64,000 nt of DNA from assembly GCF_004345605.1 (NCBI RefSeq), contig NZ_SLVY01000004.1, positions 62,001 through 126,000 on the forward strand, read 5' to 3'. Below the pieces are notes generated by a model that saw only the letters and a list, made by a program, of their open reading frames with translations, ran no database searches and was not told the DNA's origin. Shown in pieces: positions 55,706 through 63,023 of the stretch (within the stretch, counting starts at the first letter, position 1; every line of letters starts with the position of its first letter). The DNA comes from Rhodococcus sp. SMB37. Lineage in GTDB: Bacteria > Actinomycetota > Actinomycetes > Mycobacteriales > Mycobacteriaceae. A program made the position numbers and the translations under genes.

Positions 55706-56407
55706 ATGAGCCAGCGCGGTAGATCCCGACCCGGCGCCCGCCGCAGCCGCACCGAGGGTGCGGTGGGGGCCCGTCGTCCCAGTCGGACCCGCCCGTCGGG
55801 GTCTACCGCACCGGCCGATCTCGGTCCCGAGACCGCGGGCGCACGTCCCGCAGGTCGAGAGGACCCCGCTCACTCGTCCCGTCGTGGACGTGGCAGCGCG
55901 GGCCGTGCGCGGCCCACCCGCGTCGGAGCTCCCCGCGACGGACGCAACCCCCGCGCCGAACGCACCATCCTCGGACTGTCCACCGGACGTGCCGTGATCC
56001 TCGCGCTCGTCGTGTGCGGACTCGCATTGACGCTGGCGGTGCCGCTGCGCACCTACGTCAGTCAACGCTCGGAAGCCGATCAGATCGCGCAGGAACGTGA
56101 GCAGCTCGAACGCGAGATCGCTGCGCTCGAAGAGCAGAAGACGCACATGGAAGATCCCGCCTGGATTCGTGCGGAAGCACGCGAGCGACTGCGTTTCGTG
56201 ATGCCCGGCGACATCCCCTACCAGGTCCAGCTGCCCGGCGACGTGACTCTCGTCGACGAGGAGAAAGAACCCGAAACACCGTCCACCGGCGCCTGGTACA
56301 GCGACCTGTGGCTTTCGGTGGTCGAACCGCCACCCGAACCCGACACCGACCCGGTGCCGCAGCGCATGCCCGTGGCACCCCCAGAACCAGGAGATATCCC
56401 CGGGTGA
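55706..56407 (+). CDS. FtsB/DivIC-family septum formation protein
   Basis: 233 residues: a basic disordered N-terminal tail of about 85 residues, one membrane helix (VILALVVCGLALTLAVPL, about 97-114), a coiled coil (SEADQIAQEREQLEREIAAL) and the conserved turn PAWIRAEARERLRFVMPGD. Such proteins join FtsL and FtsQ in the divisome. The Pro-rich acidic C-terminus is typical of actinobacteria. It follows eno by 8 bp and overlaps the DUF501 gene by GTGA. Confidence 0.9.
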   Translation: MSQRGRSRPGARRSRTEGAVGARRPSRTRPSGSTAPADLGPETAGARPAGREDPAHSSRRGRGSAGRARPTRVGAPRDGRNPRAERTILGLSTGRAVILALVVCGLALTLAVPLRTYVSQRSEADQIAQEREQLEREIAALEEQKTHMEDPAWIRAEARERLRFVMPGDIPYQVQLPGDVTLVDEEKEPETPSTGAWYSDLWLSVVEPPPEPDTDPVPQRMPVAPPEPGDIPG

Positions 56408-56931
56408 CCGCTCCCGTTCCGCAGGAAGACCTCGACGCCGTCGCCGCCCAGCTCGGGCGTGAACCACGAGGTGTCCTCGCCATCGCCTACCGCAGCCCCG
56501 ACGGTGCACCCGGGGTGGTCAAGACCGCACCGAAATTGCCCGACGGCACCCCGTTCCCCACGCTCTACTACCTGACCGACCCCCGGCTCACCGCCGAGGC
56601 GAGTCGTCAGGAATCGGCCGGGGTGATGCGGGAGATGACGGAGCGGCTCGGCACCGACACCGACCTGGCCGCCGCGTATCGGCGGGCCCACGAGTCGTAC
56701 CTCGACGAACGCAACGCCATCGAATCCCTCGGCACAGATTTCACCGGCGGCGGCATGCCCGACCGCGTCAAGTGCCTGCACGTGCTCATCGCGCATTCGC
56801 TTGCGAAGGGACCGGGTCTCAATCCGCTCGGCGACGAATCGGTGGCGCTCGCCGCCGACGCCGGGCTGCGCGGTACCGCGATACCCGCCGACTGGCCGAC
56901 CTACGCCGAGCTGCGCGGAGAGTCCCAGTGA
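56404..56931 (+). CDS. DUF501 family protein
   Basis: 175 residues. Conserved DUF501 blocks are VAAQLGREPRGVLAIAYRS, GTPFPTLYYLTDPRL and the His/Cys-containing DRVKCLHVLIAHSLAKG. Unknown function; always near ftsB and ppx in actinobacteria. GTG 56404 overlaps ftsB and its stop overlaps ppx (GTGA), so translation appears linked across the three genes. Confidence 0.92.
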   Translation: MTAPVPQEDLDAVAAQLGREPRGVLAIAYRSPDGAPGVVKTAPKLPDGTPFPTLYYLTDPRLTAEASRQESAGVMREMTERLGTDTDLAAAYRRAHESYLDERNAIESLGTDFTGGGMPDRVKCLHVLIAHSLAKGPGLNPLGDESVALAADAGLRGTAIPADWPTYAELRGESQ

Positions 56932-57881
56932 GCACTGTTCGTGTCGCCGGTGTCGACTGCGGCACCAACTCGATCCGCCTGCTGATCGCCGACATCGCCG
57001 ACGACGGGACCCTCACCGACGTCACCCGGCTCATGAAGGTCGTGCGACTCGGGCAGGGTGTCGACGCGACGGGTCGACTCGCACCCGAAGCGATCGAACG
57101 CACCCGCGTCGCACTCGTCGAATACGCCGACCTCATCCGCGAGACCGGTGCCACCGCCGTGCGGATGGTCGCGACGTCCGCGACCCGGGACGCCCAGAAT
57201 CGTGAAGACTTCTTCTCGATGACCCGCCAGGTACTCGGCGCGGTCATCCCCGGTGCCGAAGCCGAAGTCATCACGGGCGACGAAGAAGCACGCCTGTCGT
57301 TCACCGGCGCGGTGGGTGAACTCGACCCGGCCAGGGGTCCGTTCGTCGTCGTCGACCTCGGTGGCGGCTCCACAGAAGTGGTGCTGGGCGACGAGAACGG
57401 TGTTCATGCGGCATATTCCACCGACATCGGCTGCGTGCGCCTGACCGAGCGGTGCCTCCACGACGACCCACCCACCGCCGACCAGGTTGCGGCTGCGCGC
57501 GTGGTCGCGGGGGAGAGGATCGCCGAAGCGCTCGAACACGTTCCCGTCGAGGAAGCACATACCTGGGTGGGTGTCGCGGGGACGATGACCACATTGGCCG
57601 CGCTCGCTCACGACCTCGACGTGTACGACCCCGCGAAGATTCACCTGTCGTCGGTCCCGTTCGACCGGTTGAAGGAAGTGTGCGACGGGCTCGTCGCCGC
57701 GACCCGCGCCGAGCGTGCGGCACTCGGGCCCATGCATGAAGGCCGCGTCGACGTTATCGGTGGTGGTTCGATCGTGACCACGGTGCTCGCCGAGGAACTC
57801 GGTCGACGTGCCGGGATCGCCGAACTAGTTGTGAGCGAGCACGACATCCTCGACGGAATTGCACTTTCCCTCGTGCGGTAG
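56928..57881 (+). CDS. Exopolyphosphatase / Ppx-GppA family phosphatase
   Basis: 317 residues, ASKHA fold. Phosphate-1 motif AGVDCGTNSIRLLIAD, phosphate-2 VVDLGGGSTEVVLG, and adenosine-like VIGGGSIV. Relates to M. tuberculosis Rv1026 (Ppx2). It hydrolyses polyphosphate or (p)ppGpp-type substrates, linking it to the stringent response. GTG 56928 overlaps the DUF501 stop. Single-domain form without the C-terminal HD-like part of E. coli Ppx. Confidence 0.9.
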   Translation: MSTVRVAGVDCGTNSIRLLIADIADDGTLTDVTRLMKVVRLGQGVDATGRLAPEAIERTRVALVEYADLIRETGATAVRMVATSATRDAQNREDFFSMTRQVLGAVIPGAEAEVITGDEEARLSFTGAVGELDPARGPFVVVDLGGGSTEVVLGDENGVHAAYSTDIGCVRLTERCLHDDPPTADQVAAARVVAGERIAEALEHVPVEEAHTWVGVAGTMTTLAALAHDLDVYDPAKIHLSSVPFDRLKEVCDGLVAATRAERAALGPMHEGRVDVIGGGSIVTTVLAEELGRRAGIAELVVSEHDILDGIALSLVR

Positions 57882-57992
57882 ACGAAATTCCGTCGCGATA
57901 CCGAGAGGACTGAGACCATTCGGTAACGATCGGCCGGGGCGTGAGTATAGAGCGGTTGGCCGCTGATCCTGCGGTAATCGAGAGGGATACTC

Positions 57993-59183
57993 ATGCGACA
58001 AAGGTTCGGCGTGGTTATGGCAGCGGTCCTCGGGGCCATTCTCGTGGGGATGAGTGTGCCGCCTGTCGCGGCGGCCGATCCGATGTACCCGGACCCTGAT
58101 CCTGATCCGTTCTATCTCGCGCCTGCCGACCTCGACACCAAGGCGCCCGGTGATGTCGTCCGCACGCGCCGTATCGATACCTGGATGTACCCGAACTCGG
58201 ACGGCTGGCAGGTTGCGTTCCGCTCGACCAACTCGTTGGGCAACCCGATCCTCGGGGTCACCACGGTGTTGCTGCCCCGTGGTGTCGAGAACCCGCCGTT
58301 GGTGTCGTATCAGGCGATCATCAACTCGCTGGGCACCAAGTGTGCGCCCTCGCGCTCGCTGTTCAATATGGAGCTGCAGGAATCACCCGGAATGATGTTG
58401 GGCCTCGAACGTGGCTGGGCCGTGTCCGTACCCGACCATCTCGGCCCCACCGGTGCCTACGGCGCAGCGAAGCTGGGCGGCATGATCACTCTGGACAGCG
58501 TGCGCGCGGTACAACATGTCGCCGAGCTGGGCCTGGAGGAGAGCCCGGTCGCGTTGGCCGGATATTCGGGAGGTGGCATGGCAAGCGCGTGGGCTGCGGC
58601 GCTTGCACCGACGTACGCGCCGGAGCTGGACTTGGCCGCGGTGGTGGCGGGTGGCATTCCCGCCGACCTCGAGCAGATGGCCGACGGCCTCGGCCTCGAA
58701 CCGCATCCCGGTTTCGGCTTGGCCTTCGCAGCTGCGATCGGACTCGAGCGTGAGTACCAGGAACGTCTGCCGATCTCGAATCAGCTCAACGAGACGGGCA
58801 TGTGGTTGCGTGACTGGACGGGCAACGAGTGCCGACGTTTCCTGCTCTTCCACGGAGCCTTCCGCAGTGCCGCTGAGGTAGCAGTGAGCACCAGTCTGTT
58901 GGGCAGCCCGGAAGTGCGTCAGATCTTGCGGGAGAACAGCCTGCGTCATTTCGACGGTGTGCCCACCGCGCCTGTCTACCTGTGGCAGGGAACGCTGGAC
59001 GGCCTCACACCTTTCGACTCGGTCGAAGAGGTAGCAGGACGTTACTGCGCGGAGGGCGCACCACTGACCTTCGTGCCGTACGAAATCGCCGAGCACATGA
59101 CGACGGCCGTCGTCGGCTTCCCGGACGCCTACGAGTACATCGATGCCCGGTTCCGTGGGGAGCCGGCGCCGATCAGCTGCTGA
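57993..59183 (+). CDS. Secreted lipase (LIP family)
   Basis: 396 residues. Signal peptide MRQRFGVVMAAVLGAILVG... with cleavage near VAAA-DP, then an acidic Pro-rich stretch (YPDPDPDPFY). Alpha/beta hydrolase with the nucleophile elbow GYSGGG (Ser about 191), an N-terminal AIINSLGTKCAPS and a terminal HMTTAV (His). Matches the secretory lipase family (PF03583) of mycolata. Acts outside the cell on acylglycerols or esters. The strong hairpin at 59209-59248 follows it. Confidence 0.9.
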   Translation: MRQRFGVVMAAVLGAILVGMSVPPVAAADPMYPDPDPDPFYLAPADLDTKAPGDVVRTRRIDTWMYPNSDGWQVAFRSTNSLGNPILGVTTVLLPRGVENPPLVSYQAIINSLGTKCAPSRSLFNMELQESPGMMLGLERGWAVSVPDHLGPTGAYGAAKLGGMITLDSVRAVQHVAELGLEESPVALAGYSGGGMASAWAAALAPTYAPELDLAAVVAGGIPADLEQMADGLGLEPHPGFGLAFAAAIGLEREYQERLPISNQLNETGMWLRDWTGNECRRFLLFHGAFRSAAEVAVSTSLLGSPEVRQILRENSLRHFDGVPTAPVYLWQGTLDGLTPFDSVEEVAGRYCAEGAPLTFVPYEIAEHMTTAVVGFPDAYEYIDARFRGEPAPISC

Positions 59184-59208
59184 CTGCATTCGATACCGAC
59201 ATATGTCT

Positions 59209-59248
59209 GCTCGGAGCGAGGCCGTGAACCCACGGCCTCGCTCCGAGC
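59209..59248 (+). terminator. Very strong hairpin after the lipase gene
   Basis: Perfect 18-bp arms (59209-59226 and 59231-59248), starting GCTCGGAGCG, with loop AACC. It is 26 bp after the lipase stop and 34 bp before the tRNA. No U-tract. Confidence 0.85.
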
Positions 59249-59281
59249 GGACGTCTGCCACCCGCTAGGGTGATCCAGTCG

Positions 59282-59358
59282 GCCCCCATAGCCCAATTGG
59301 CAGAGGCAGCGGACTTAAAATCCGCACAGTGTCGGTTCGAGTCCGACTGGGGGCACCA
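59282..59358 (+). tRNA. tRNA with TAA anticodon (tRNA-Leu by anticodon; type I structure)
   Basis: Acceptor GCCCCCA/TGGGGGC, D-stem GCC/GGC, anticodon stem GCGGA/TCCGC with loop CTTAAAA (anticodon TAA), variable region ACAGT, T-arm GTCGG-TTCGAGT-CCGAC, discriminator A and encoded CCA. The anticodon reads Leu (UUA), but the variable arm is only 5 nt, while tRNA-Leu is normally a long-arm type II molecule. Sequence otherwise folds cleanly. Confidence 0.85.
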
Positions 59359-59563
59359 TCGCACCGCCGAACGTCCACGGGCTGCGGGATCAAGGTATGC
59401 CATCCGTGCAGAGCAATGACGTTGTCCGCCAATGCCTTCAAGAAGATACGAGATTTGAATTGCGCCGCTGCGTCATCGGGGAGCAAGCGCGTGTCGACAC
59501 CACAGCGAACACCGTCTCGTTTTAGGACGATAGTTGTCCTATATTCGCGACACACTCAGAATC

Positions 59564-60076
59564 ATGAACGAAACACACTCGACTGCAGGACAGCCGGATC
59601 AGACCGACATCACCGACTACGACGATCCGAACGCGCCGTGGAACCAGGCTTGGGACCAGGAAAGCAGCATCGCCAACTGGAACGATGACGTGATCAAGGA
59701 GTTCCGGGAGAACTCGGGCAAGGTGGGCGGTGCTTACGCGGGCGGGGACCTCATCCTGCTCACTACCACGGGAGCCAAGAGCGGCAAGCGGCACACGACT
59801 CCGCTGGGGCCTCTGTATCGGGGCGACACCATGTACGTGAGCTCGTTCATCGAGGACAAGTACCCGGCTTGGTGGTACAACATCAAGGTGAATCCGCAGG
59901 TCACTATCGAGCTCCGCGACAAGACCTACCAGGCGACCGGCAAGGTGCTCGAAGGTGCGGACTACGACGAGTTCGCGACCTGGGTGCTGGCCGAAAATCC
60001 CCTGCTGGCGGACTTCCAGTCCAAGATCGATCGGCCCATGCCGCTTGTCGTGCTGACTCTCGACAGCGACGTCTGA
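59564..60076 (+). CDS. Deazaflavin (F420)-dependent nitroreductase-family protein
   Basis: 170 residues. Split-beta-barrel F420-binding family (Ddn-like): GGDLILLTTTGAKSGKRHTTPLGPLYRG, SSFIEDKYPAWWYNIKVNPQVTIEL and the usual YQATGKVLEG. Such enzymes use F420H2 to reduce quinones, nitroaromatics or unsaturated lactones. ATG 59564; the 205 bp after the tRNA before it (59359-59563) contain no other gene I can support. It is convergent with the TetR gene. Confidence 0.88.
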   Translation: MNETHSTAGQPDQTDITDYDDPNAPWNQAWDQESSIANWNDDVIKEFRENSGKVGGAYAGGDLILLTTTGAKSGKRHTTPLGPLYRGDTMYVSSFIEDKYPAWWYNIKVNPQVTIELRDKTYQATGKVLEGADYDEFATWVLAENPLLADFQSKIDRPMPLVVLTLDSDV

Positions 60077-60103
60077 GCGCTCCCCGAGACCTCCGGTCAC
60101 ACC

Positions 60104-60156
60104 CCGCGCCCTGGCAGGCACTCGCCAAACCGGCGACCCGGCCTGTCAGGGCGCGG
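60104..60156. terminator. Bidirectional hairpin between convergent genes
   Basis: 15-bp arms (60104-60118 and 60142-60156, beginning CCGCGCCCTG) pair with one G-U, with a nested small stem CGCC/GGCG in the loop. It covers the end of the TetR gene (stop at 60146-60148) and follows the nitroreductase-like gene. Confidence 0.75.
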
Positions 60157-60820
60157 CGACGAGGTCCGGCAGAAGTGTGAACGCTTTGTCTCGCAACCGG
60201 TCCGAGGCCCCCGTCGCGGACGCATCATCGGTTTCACCGGCTTCCGTTCGAGCGTCGCGCTCGATGAGGTGCTCGAGCAGGGCAGCGAGGAATATGCCGT
60301 CGAGCATCGAGTACGCGACGTTGCGGTCGTACCGTGGTGCCGCGTCCGACAGTTCGGCGTAGCGAGTGAGGACGCGGTCGATCATGTCGCACAGTCCGTT
60401 GTCGATCGCGGATACGTCTTCGCGCAGCTCGGGGTCGAACATGGCCTGGTTGCGCAGGTCGTACCAGAGGCGGTGCATCGGAGCTTCGGTGCGCAAGGTC
60501 TCGAGGAGCTTGTCTGCGAATCCGCGGCGCAGTTCGTCTGCGGTCGAGGCGCTGTCGACGATCTCGTCGTATCTCGTCATGCATCGGGACTTGTAGTAGC
60601 GGACGCAGTGCAGGATCAGCTCGGTCTTGTTCTTGAAGTAGTAGTGCACCACTCCGTGTGAGAACGGGGAGTTCTGCGCGATCTCGCGCAGGGATGTGCG
60701 GGCATAGCCCAGCTCGCCGAGGGTCGCCAGAGCGGACTCGGCCAGTTGCACACGACGTTCGTCGTACTTGTCCTGCCGGTTGCGAAACGACCGCTCGGCG
60801 GGCGCTGCCAGGGGGTTCAT
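60146..60820 (-). CDS. TetR-family transcriptional regulator
   Basis: 224 residues. HTH TSLREIAQNSPFSHGVVHYYFKNKTEL at about residues 42-68; rest is helical. It is divergent from the SDR operon, with the 60894-60909 repeat between them. By analogy with lipid-catabolism TetRs of rhodococci (KstR and others), it probably represses the SDR-saccharopine dehydrogenase-ligase operon, with a CoA thioester as ligand; inferred. Confidence 0.88.
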   Translation of the reverse strand: MNPLAAPAERSFRNRQDKYDERRVQLAESALATLGELGYARTSLREIAQNSPFSHGVVHYYFKNKTELILHCVRYYKSRCMTRYDEIVDSASTADELRRGFADKLLETLRTEAPMHRLWYDLRNQAMFDPELREDVSAIDNGLCDMIDRVLTRYAELSDAAPRYDRNVAYSMLDGIFLAALLEHLIERDARTEAGETDDASATGASDRLRDKAFTLLPDLVAAP

Positions 60821-60893
60821 CGCTGCCAGTGTAGGTGACCGGACGAGTTCGTGACACTTGGCAAGAAAGATCAGTCCACTTGACCAGAAAAGC

Positions 60894-60909
60894 CTTGACA
60901 GTCGTCAAG
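60894..60909. promoter_or_regulatory. Operator-like inverted repeat before the SDR operon
   Basis: CTTGAC and GTCAAG with a 4-nt spacer (AGTC), in the 212-bp divergent region between TetR and SDR genes. A related CTTGAC lies about 20 bp upstream (ACTTGACC). Candidate TetR binding site and -35-like TTGACA. Confidence 0.55.
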
Positions 60910-61032
60910 ACTTGAGCAACCCTGTGACTCACACCACTTTCTCGCTCGCATTCGATGAGGCGACCCGGCCGCATCGCGGCCTGGCATTCCCTGAACGGCC
61001 CGTCGGAACTACAGACACCGGAGGAGACATCG

Positions 61033-61836
61033 ATGACCGTGTTCGATCTGACCTGGCGCAGTGCCCTGGTCACCGGCGGGGCCCAGGGCCTCGGTGAAGG
61101 AATGGCCCGCGCGCTCGCGTCGGCAGGTGCAAGTGTCGTGATTGCCGACATTCAGGAAAGCGGAGAGCACACCGCAGCCGATCTCCCCTCGGAGGGGCAG
61201 CAGAAGCACGCGTTCACCCGTCTCGACGTCACCGAGGAAACGGACTGGGAAAGGGCGATCACGGCGACGATCGACACCGTCGGCGGTCTGGATATCCTGG
61301 TGAACAACGCGGGCATCGAGATCTCGAGCTTGCTCACCGAGGTCGCCGCCGGCGACATCCGTCGCATGCTCGAAGTCAACGTCCTCGGTACCACACTCGG
61401 GCTCAAACACGGTTTGCGTGCAATGCGACCGGGTGGGCCCGCCGGAAACGGCGGCGTGATCGTCAACGTTGCCTCTGTGGCAGCGACGATCGCGTTCCCT
61501 GGGATCTCGGTGTACTCGGCAACCAAATCCGCCGTCGACCGGCTGACGCGTGTGGCGGCGATGGAGAGCGGCAAGCTCGGCTACCGCGTCCGAGTCAACT
61601 GTGTCTATCCCGGTCTTGTGCCGACCGCGATGGGTGCAGGACTCGCGAACGATATGGCGACACTCGGGTTGTTCGGCTCGGCGGAGGAAGCGGTGGGCGC
61701 CGTGGTCGATCTGACTCCGTCCGGGCGTCTGGGAACTGTCGAGGACATGGCGGACGCCGTCGTGTTCCTCGCGTCCGACGCAGCGCGATTCGTCAACGGC
61801 GCCGGCCTTCCGGTCGACGGCGGAATGGGAATGTGA
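61033..61836 (+). CDS. SDR-family oxidoreductase
   Basis: 267 residues. Classical SDR: cofactor motif TGGAQGLGEGMARALASAGA, NNAGIEIS, catalytic Ser in VNVASVAATIAFPGISVYSATKSAV (YxxxK as YSATK), and C-terminal PVDGG. NAD(P)-dependent reaction on an unknown hydroxy/keto compound. ATG 61033 has GGAGGAG upstream. First gene of the operon, 10 bp before the next gene. Confidence 0.92.
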   Translation: MTVFDLTWRSALVTGGAQGLGEGMARALASAGASVVIADIQESGEHTAADLPSEGQQKHAFTRLDVTEETDWERAITATIDTVGGLDILVNNAGIEISSLLTEVAAGDIRRMLEVNVLGTTLGLKHGLRAMRPGGPAGNGGVIVNVASVAATIAFPGISVYSATKSAVDRLTRVAAMESGKLGYRVRVNCVYPGLVPTAMGAGLANDMATLGLFGSAEEAVGAVVDLTPSGRLGTVEDMADAVVFLASDAARFVNGAGLPVDGGMGM

Positions 61837-61846
61837 GGAGAGATCT

Positions 61847-62995
61847 GTGAGTGCACCGACACCGAAACCACTGCGCCGCGTCGTCGTCTACGGCGCCTCC
61901 GGGTACACCGGCCGACTCGTCTGTGAATTCCTGCGCGAGTTCCGCATTCCGTTCGTGGCAGCCGGTCGCGACAAGGGCAAGATCGACGCGTCGATGAGGA
62001 CGAACGTCCCCGGGATCGAGACAGCAGACTTCGAGGTTGCGCAGGTCGAGCACACCGTGGAGGCGTTGACCGACCTGTTTCGCGATGCCGACGTCGTCCT
62101 CAACACCGTCGGACCGTTTTCCGATCTCGGCCCCGAGGTGGTGCAGGCATGCCTGGCCGCAGGCGCGCACTATACCGATACGACCGGTGAGCAGGACTGG
62201 CTCATCACCTGTGAGAAACAGTACGGAGCGGACTTCGCGGCGGCCGGACTGCTGCTCGCCCCGGGGATCGCGCAGATGTACACCATCGGGGAGATTGCGG
62301 CCCAGTTGTGTCTCGAGACACCGGGACTCGACACCCTCGACATCGCGGTGTTCTGGGGTGGCAGCCCGACCATCGCGTCGACCCGCACGATCCTGGTCAA
62401 CGCCGCGACATCGGCCGCGCACTACCTCGAGCAGAACGAATACGTGCCGTTCGATCCGGGACAGGGTCTTGTGCCGCTCGTCGTTCCCGGTCAGCACGAA
62501 CTCGCCCAGTCCTTGCCGTGGGGCGGGACGTCGCACCCGGTGTGGTTCCGTCGTGACCCGCGTGTCGCGAACGTCAAGGCGCAGGGTGGAGTCTTCAATG
62601 CCGCACTGATGCACGGGGTTCCGCAGATCGTCGCGCAGGCCCTCGAGGCAACCAAAGACATGTCACCGGAGGACCGCGACGCAGCCCTGACGGCAACTGC
62701 ACGCCAGGTCATGGATGTCATGCCGCCCCGCGAGAACCCTCGCGTCAACAAATCCCTCGACTCGGTGCACGCGTCGGGCCCGCTCGGGCGGGCCCACTGC
62801 GTGATCCACGGCAACAGCAACTACAAGCAGACCGGACTCCTGCAGGCGTTCGCCGCGAACTGGCTGGTGCAACAGCCGCCGAAGCGGGTGGGATTCGCCA
62901 GCGGCTGTCAGGCGTTCGACCACCACGAACTGCTCGGAGTGCTGCGCAGCTTCGGTCTGGTCGCGAAACCTGTTCTCACCGTGCAGGACTACTGA
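61847..62995 (+). CDS. Saccharopine dehydrogenase-like / trans-acting enoyl reductase-like protein
   Basis: 382 residues. Rossmann start RVVVYGASGYTGRLVCEFLREF and VVLNTVGPFSDLGPEVVQACLAAGAHYTDTTGE, the pattern of the saccharopine dehydrogenase-like NAD(P)-binding family, in which mycobacterial trans-acting enoyl reductases are found. A true saccharopine dehydrogenase role is unlikely in this context. GTG 61847 follows GAGGAGAG. Operon partner of the SDR and acyl-CoA synthetase. Confidence 0.85.
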   Translation: MSAPTPKPLRRVVVYGASGYTGRLVCEFLREFRIPFVAAGRDKGKIDASMRTNVPGIETADFEVAQVEHTVEALTDLFRDADVVLNTVGPFSDLGPEVVQACLAAGAHYTDTTGEQDWLITCEKQYGADFAAAGLLLAPGIAQMYTIGEIAAQLCLETPGLDTLDIAVFWGGSPTIASTRTILVNAATSAAHYLEQNEYVPFDPGQGLVPLVVPGQHELAQSLPWGGTSHPVWFRRDPRVANVKAQGGVFNAALMHGVPQIVAQALEATKDMSPEDRDAALTATARQVMDVMPPRENPRVNKSLDSVHASGPLGRAHCVIHGNSNYKQTGLLQAFAANWLVQQPPKRVGFASGCQAFDHHELLGVLRSFGLVAKPVLTVQDY

Positions 62996-63023
62996 ACACC
63001 GATCCGATCAGACGGAGAACTCG

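Noticed and set aside
59265-59555. Minus-strand open frame overlapping the TAA tRNA
   Set aside because: It runs through the tRNA gene, has no plausible ribosome site and no domain; regarded as chance.
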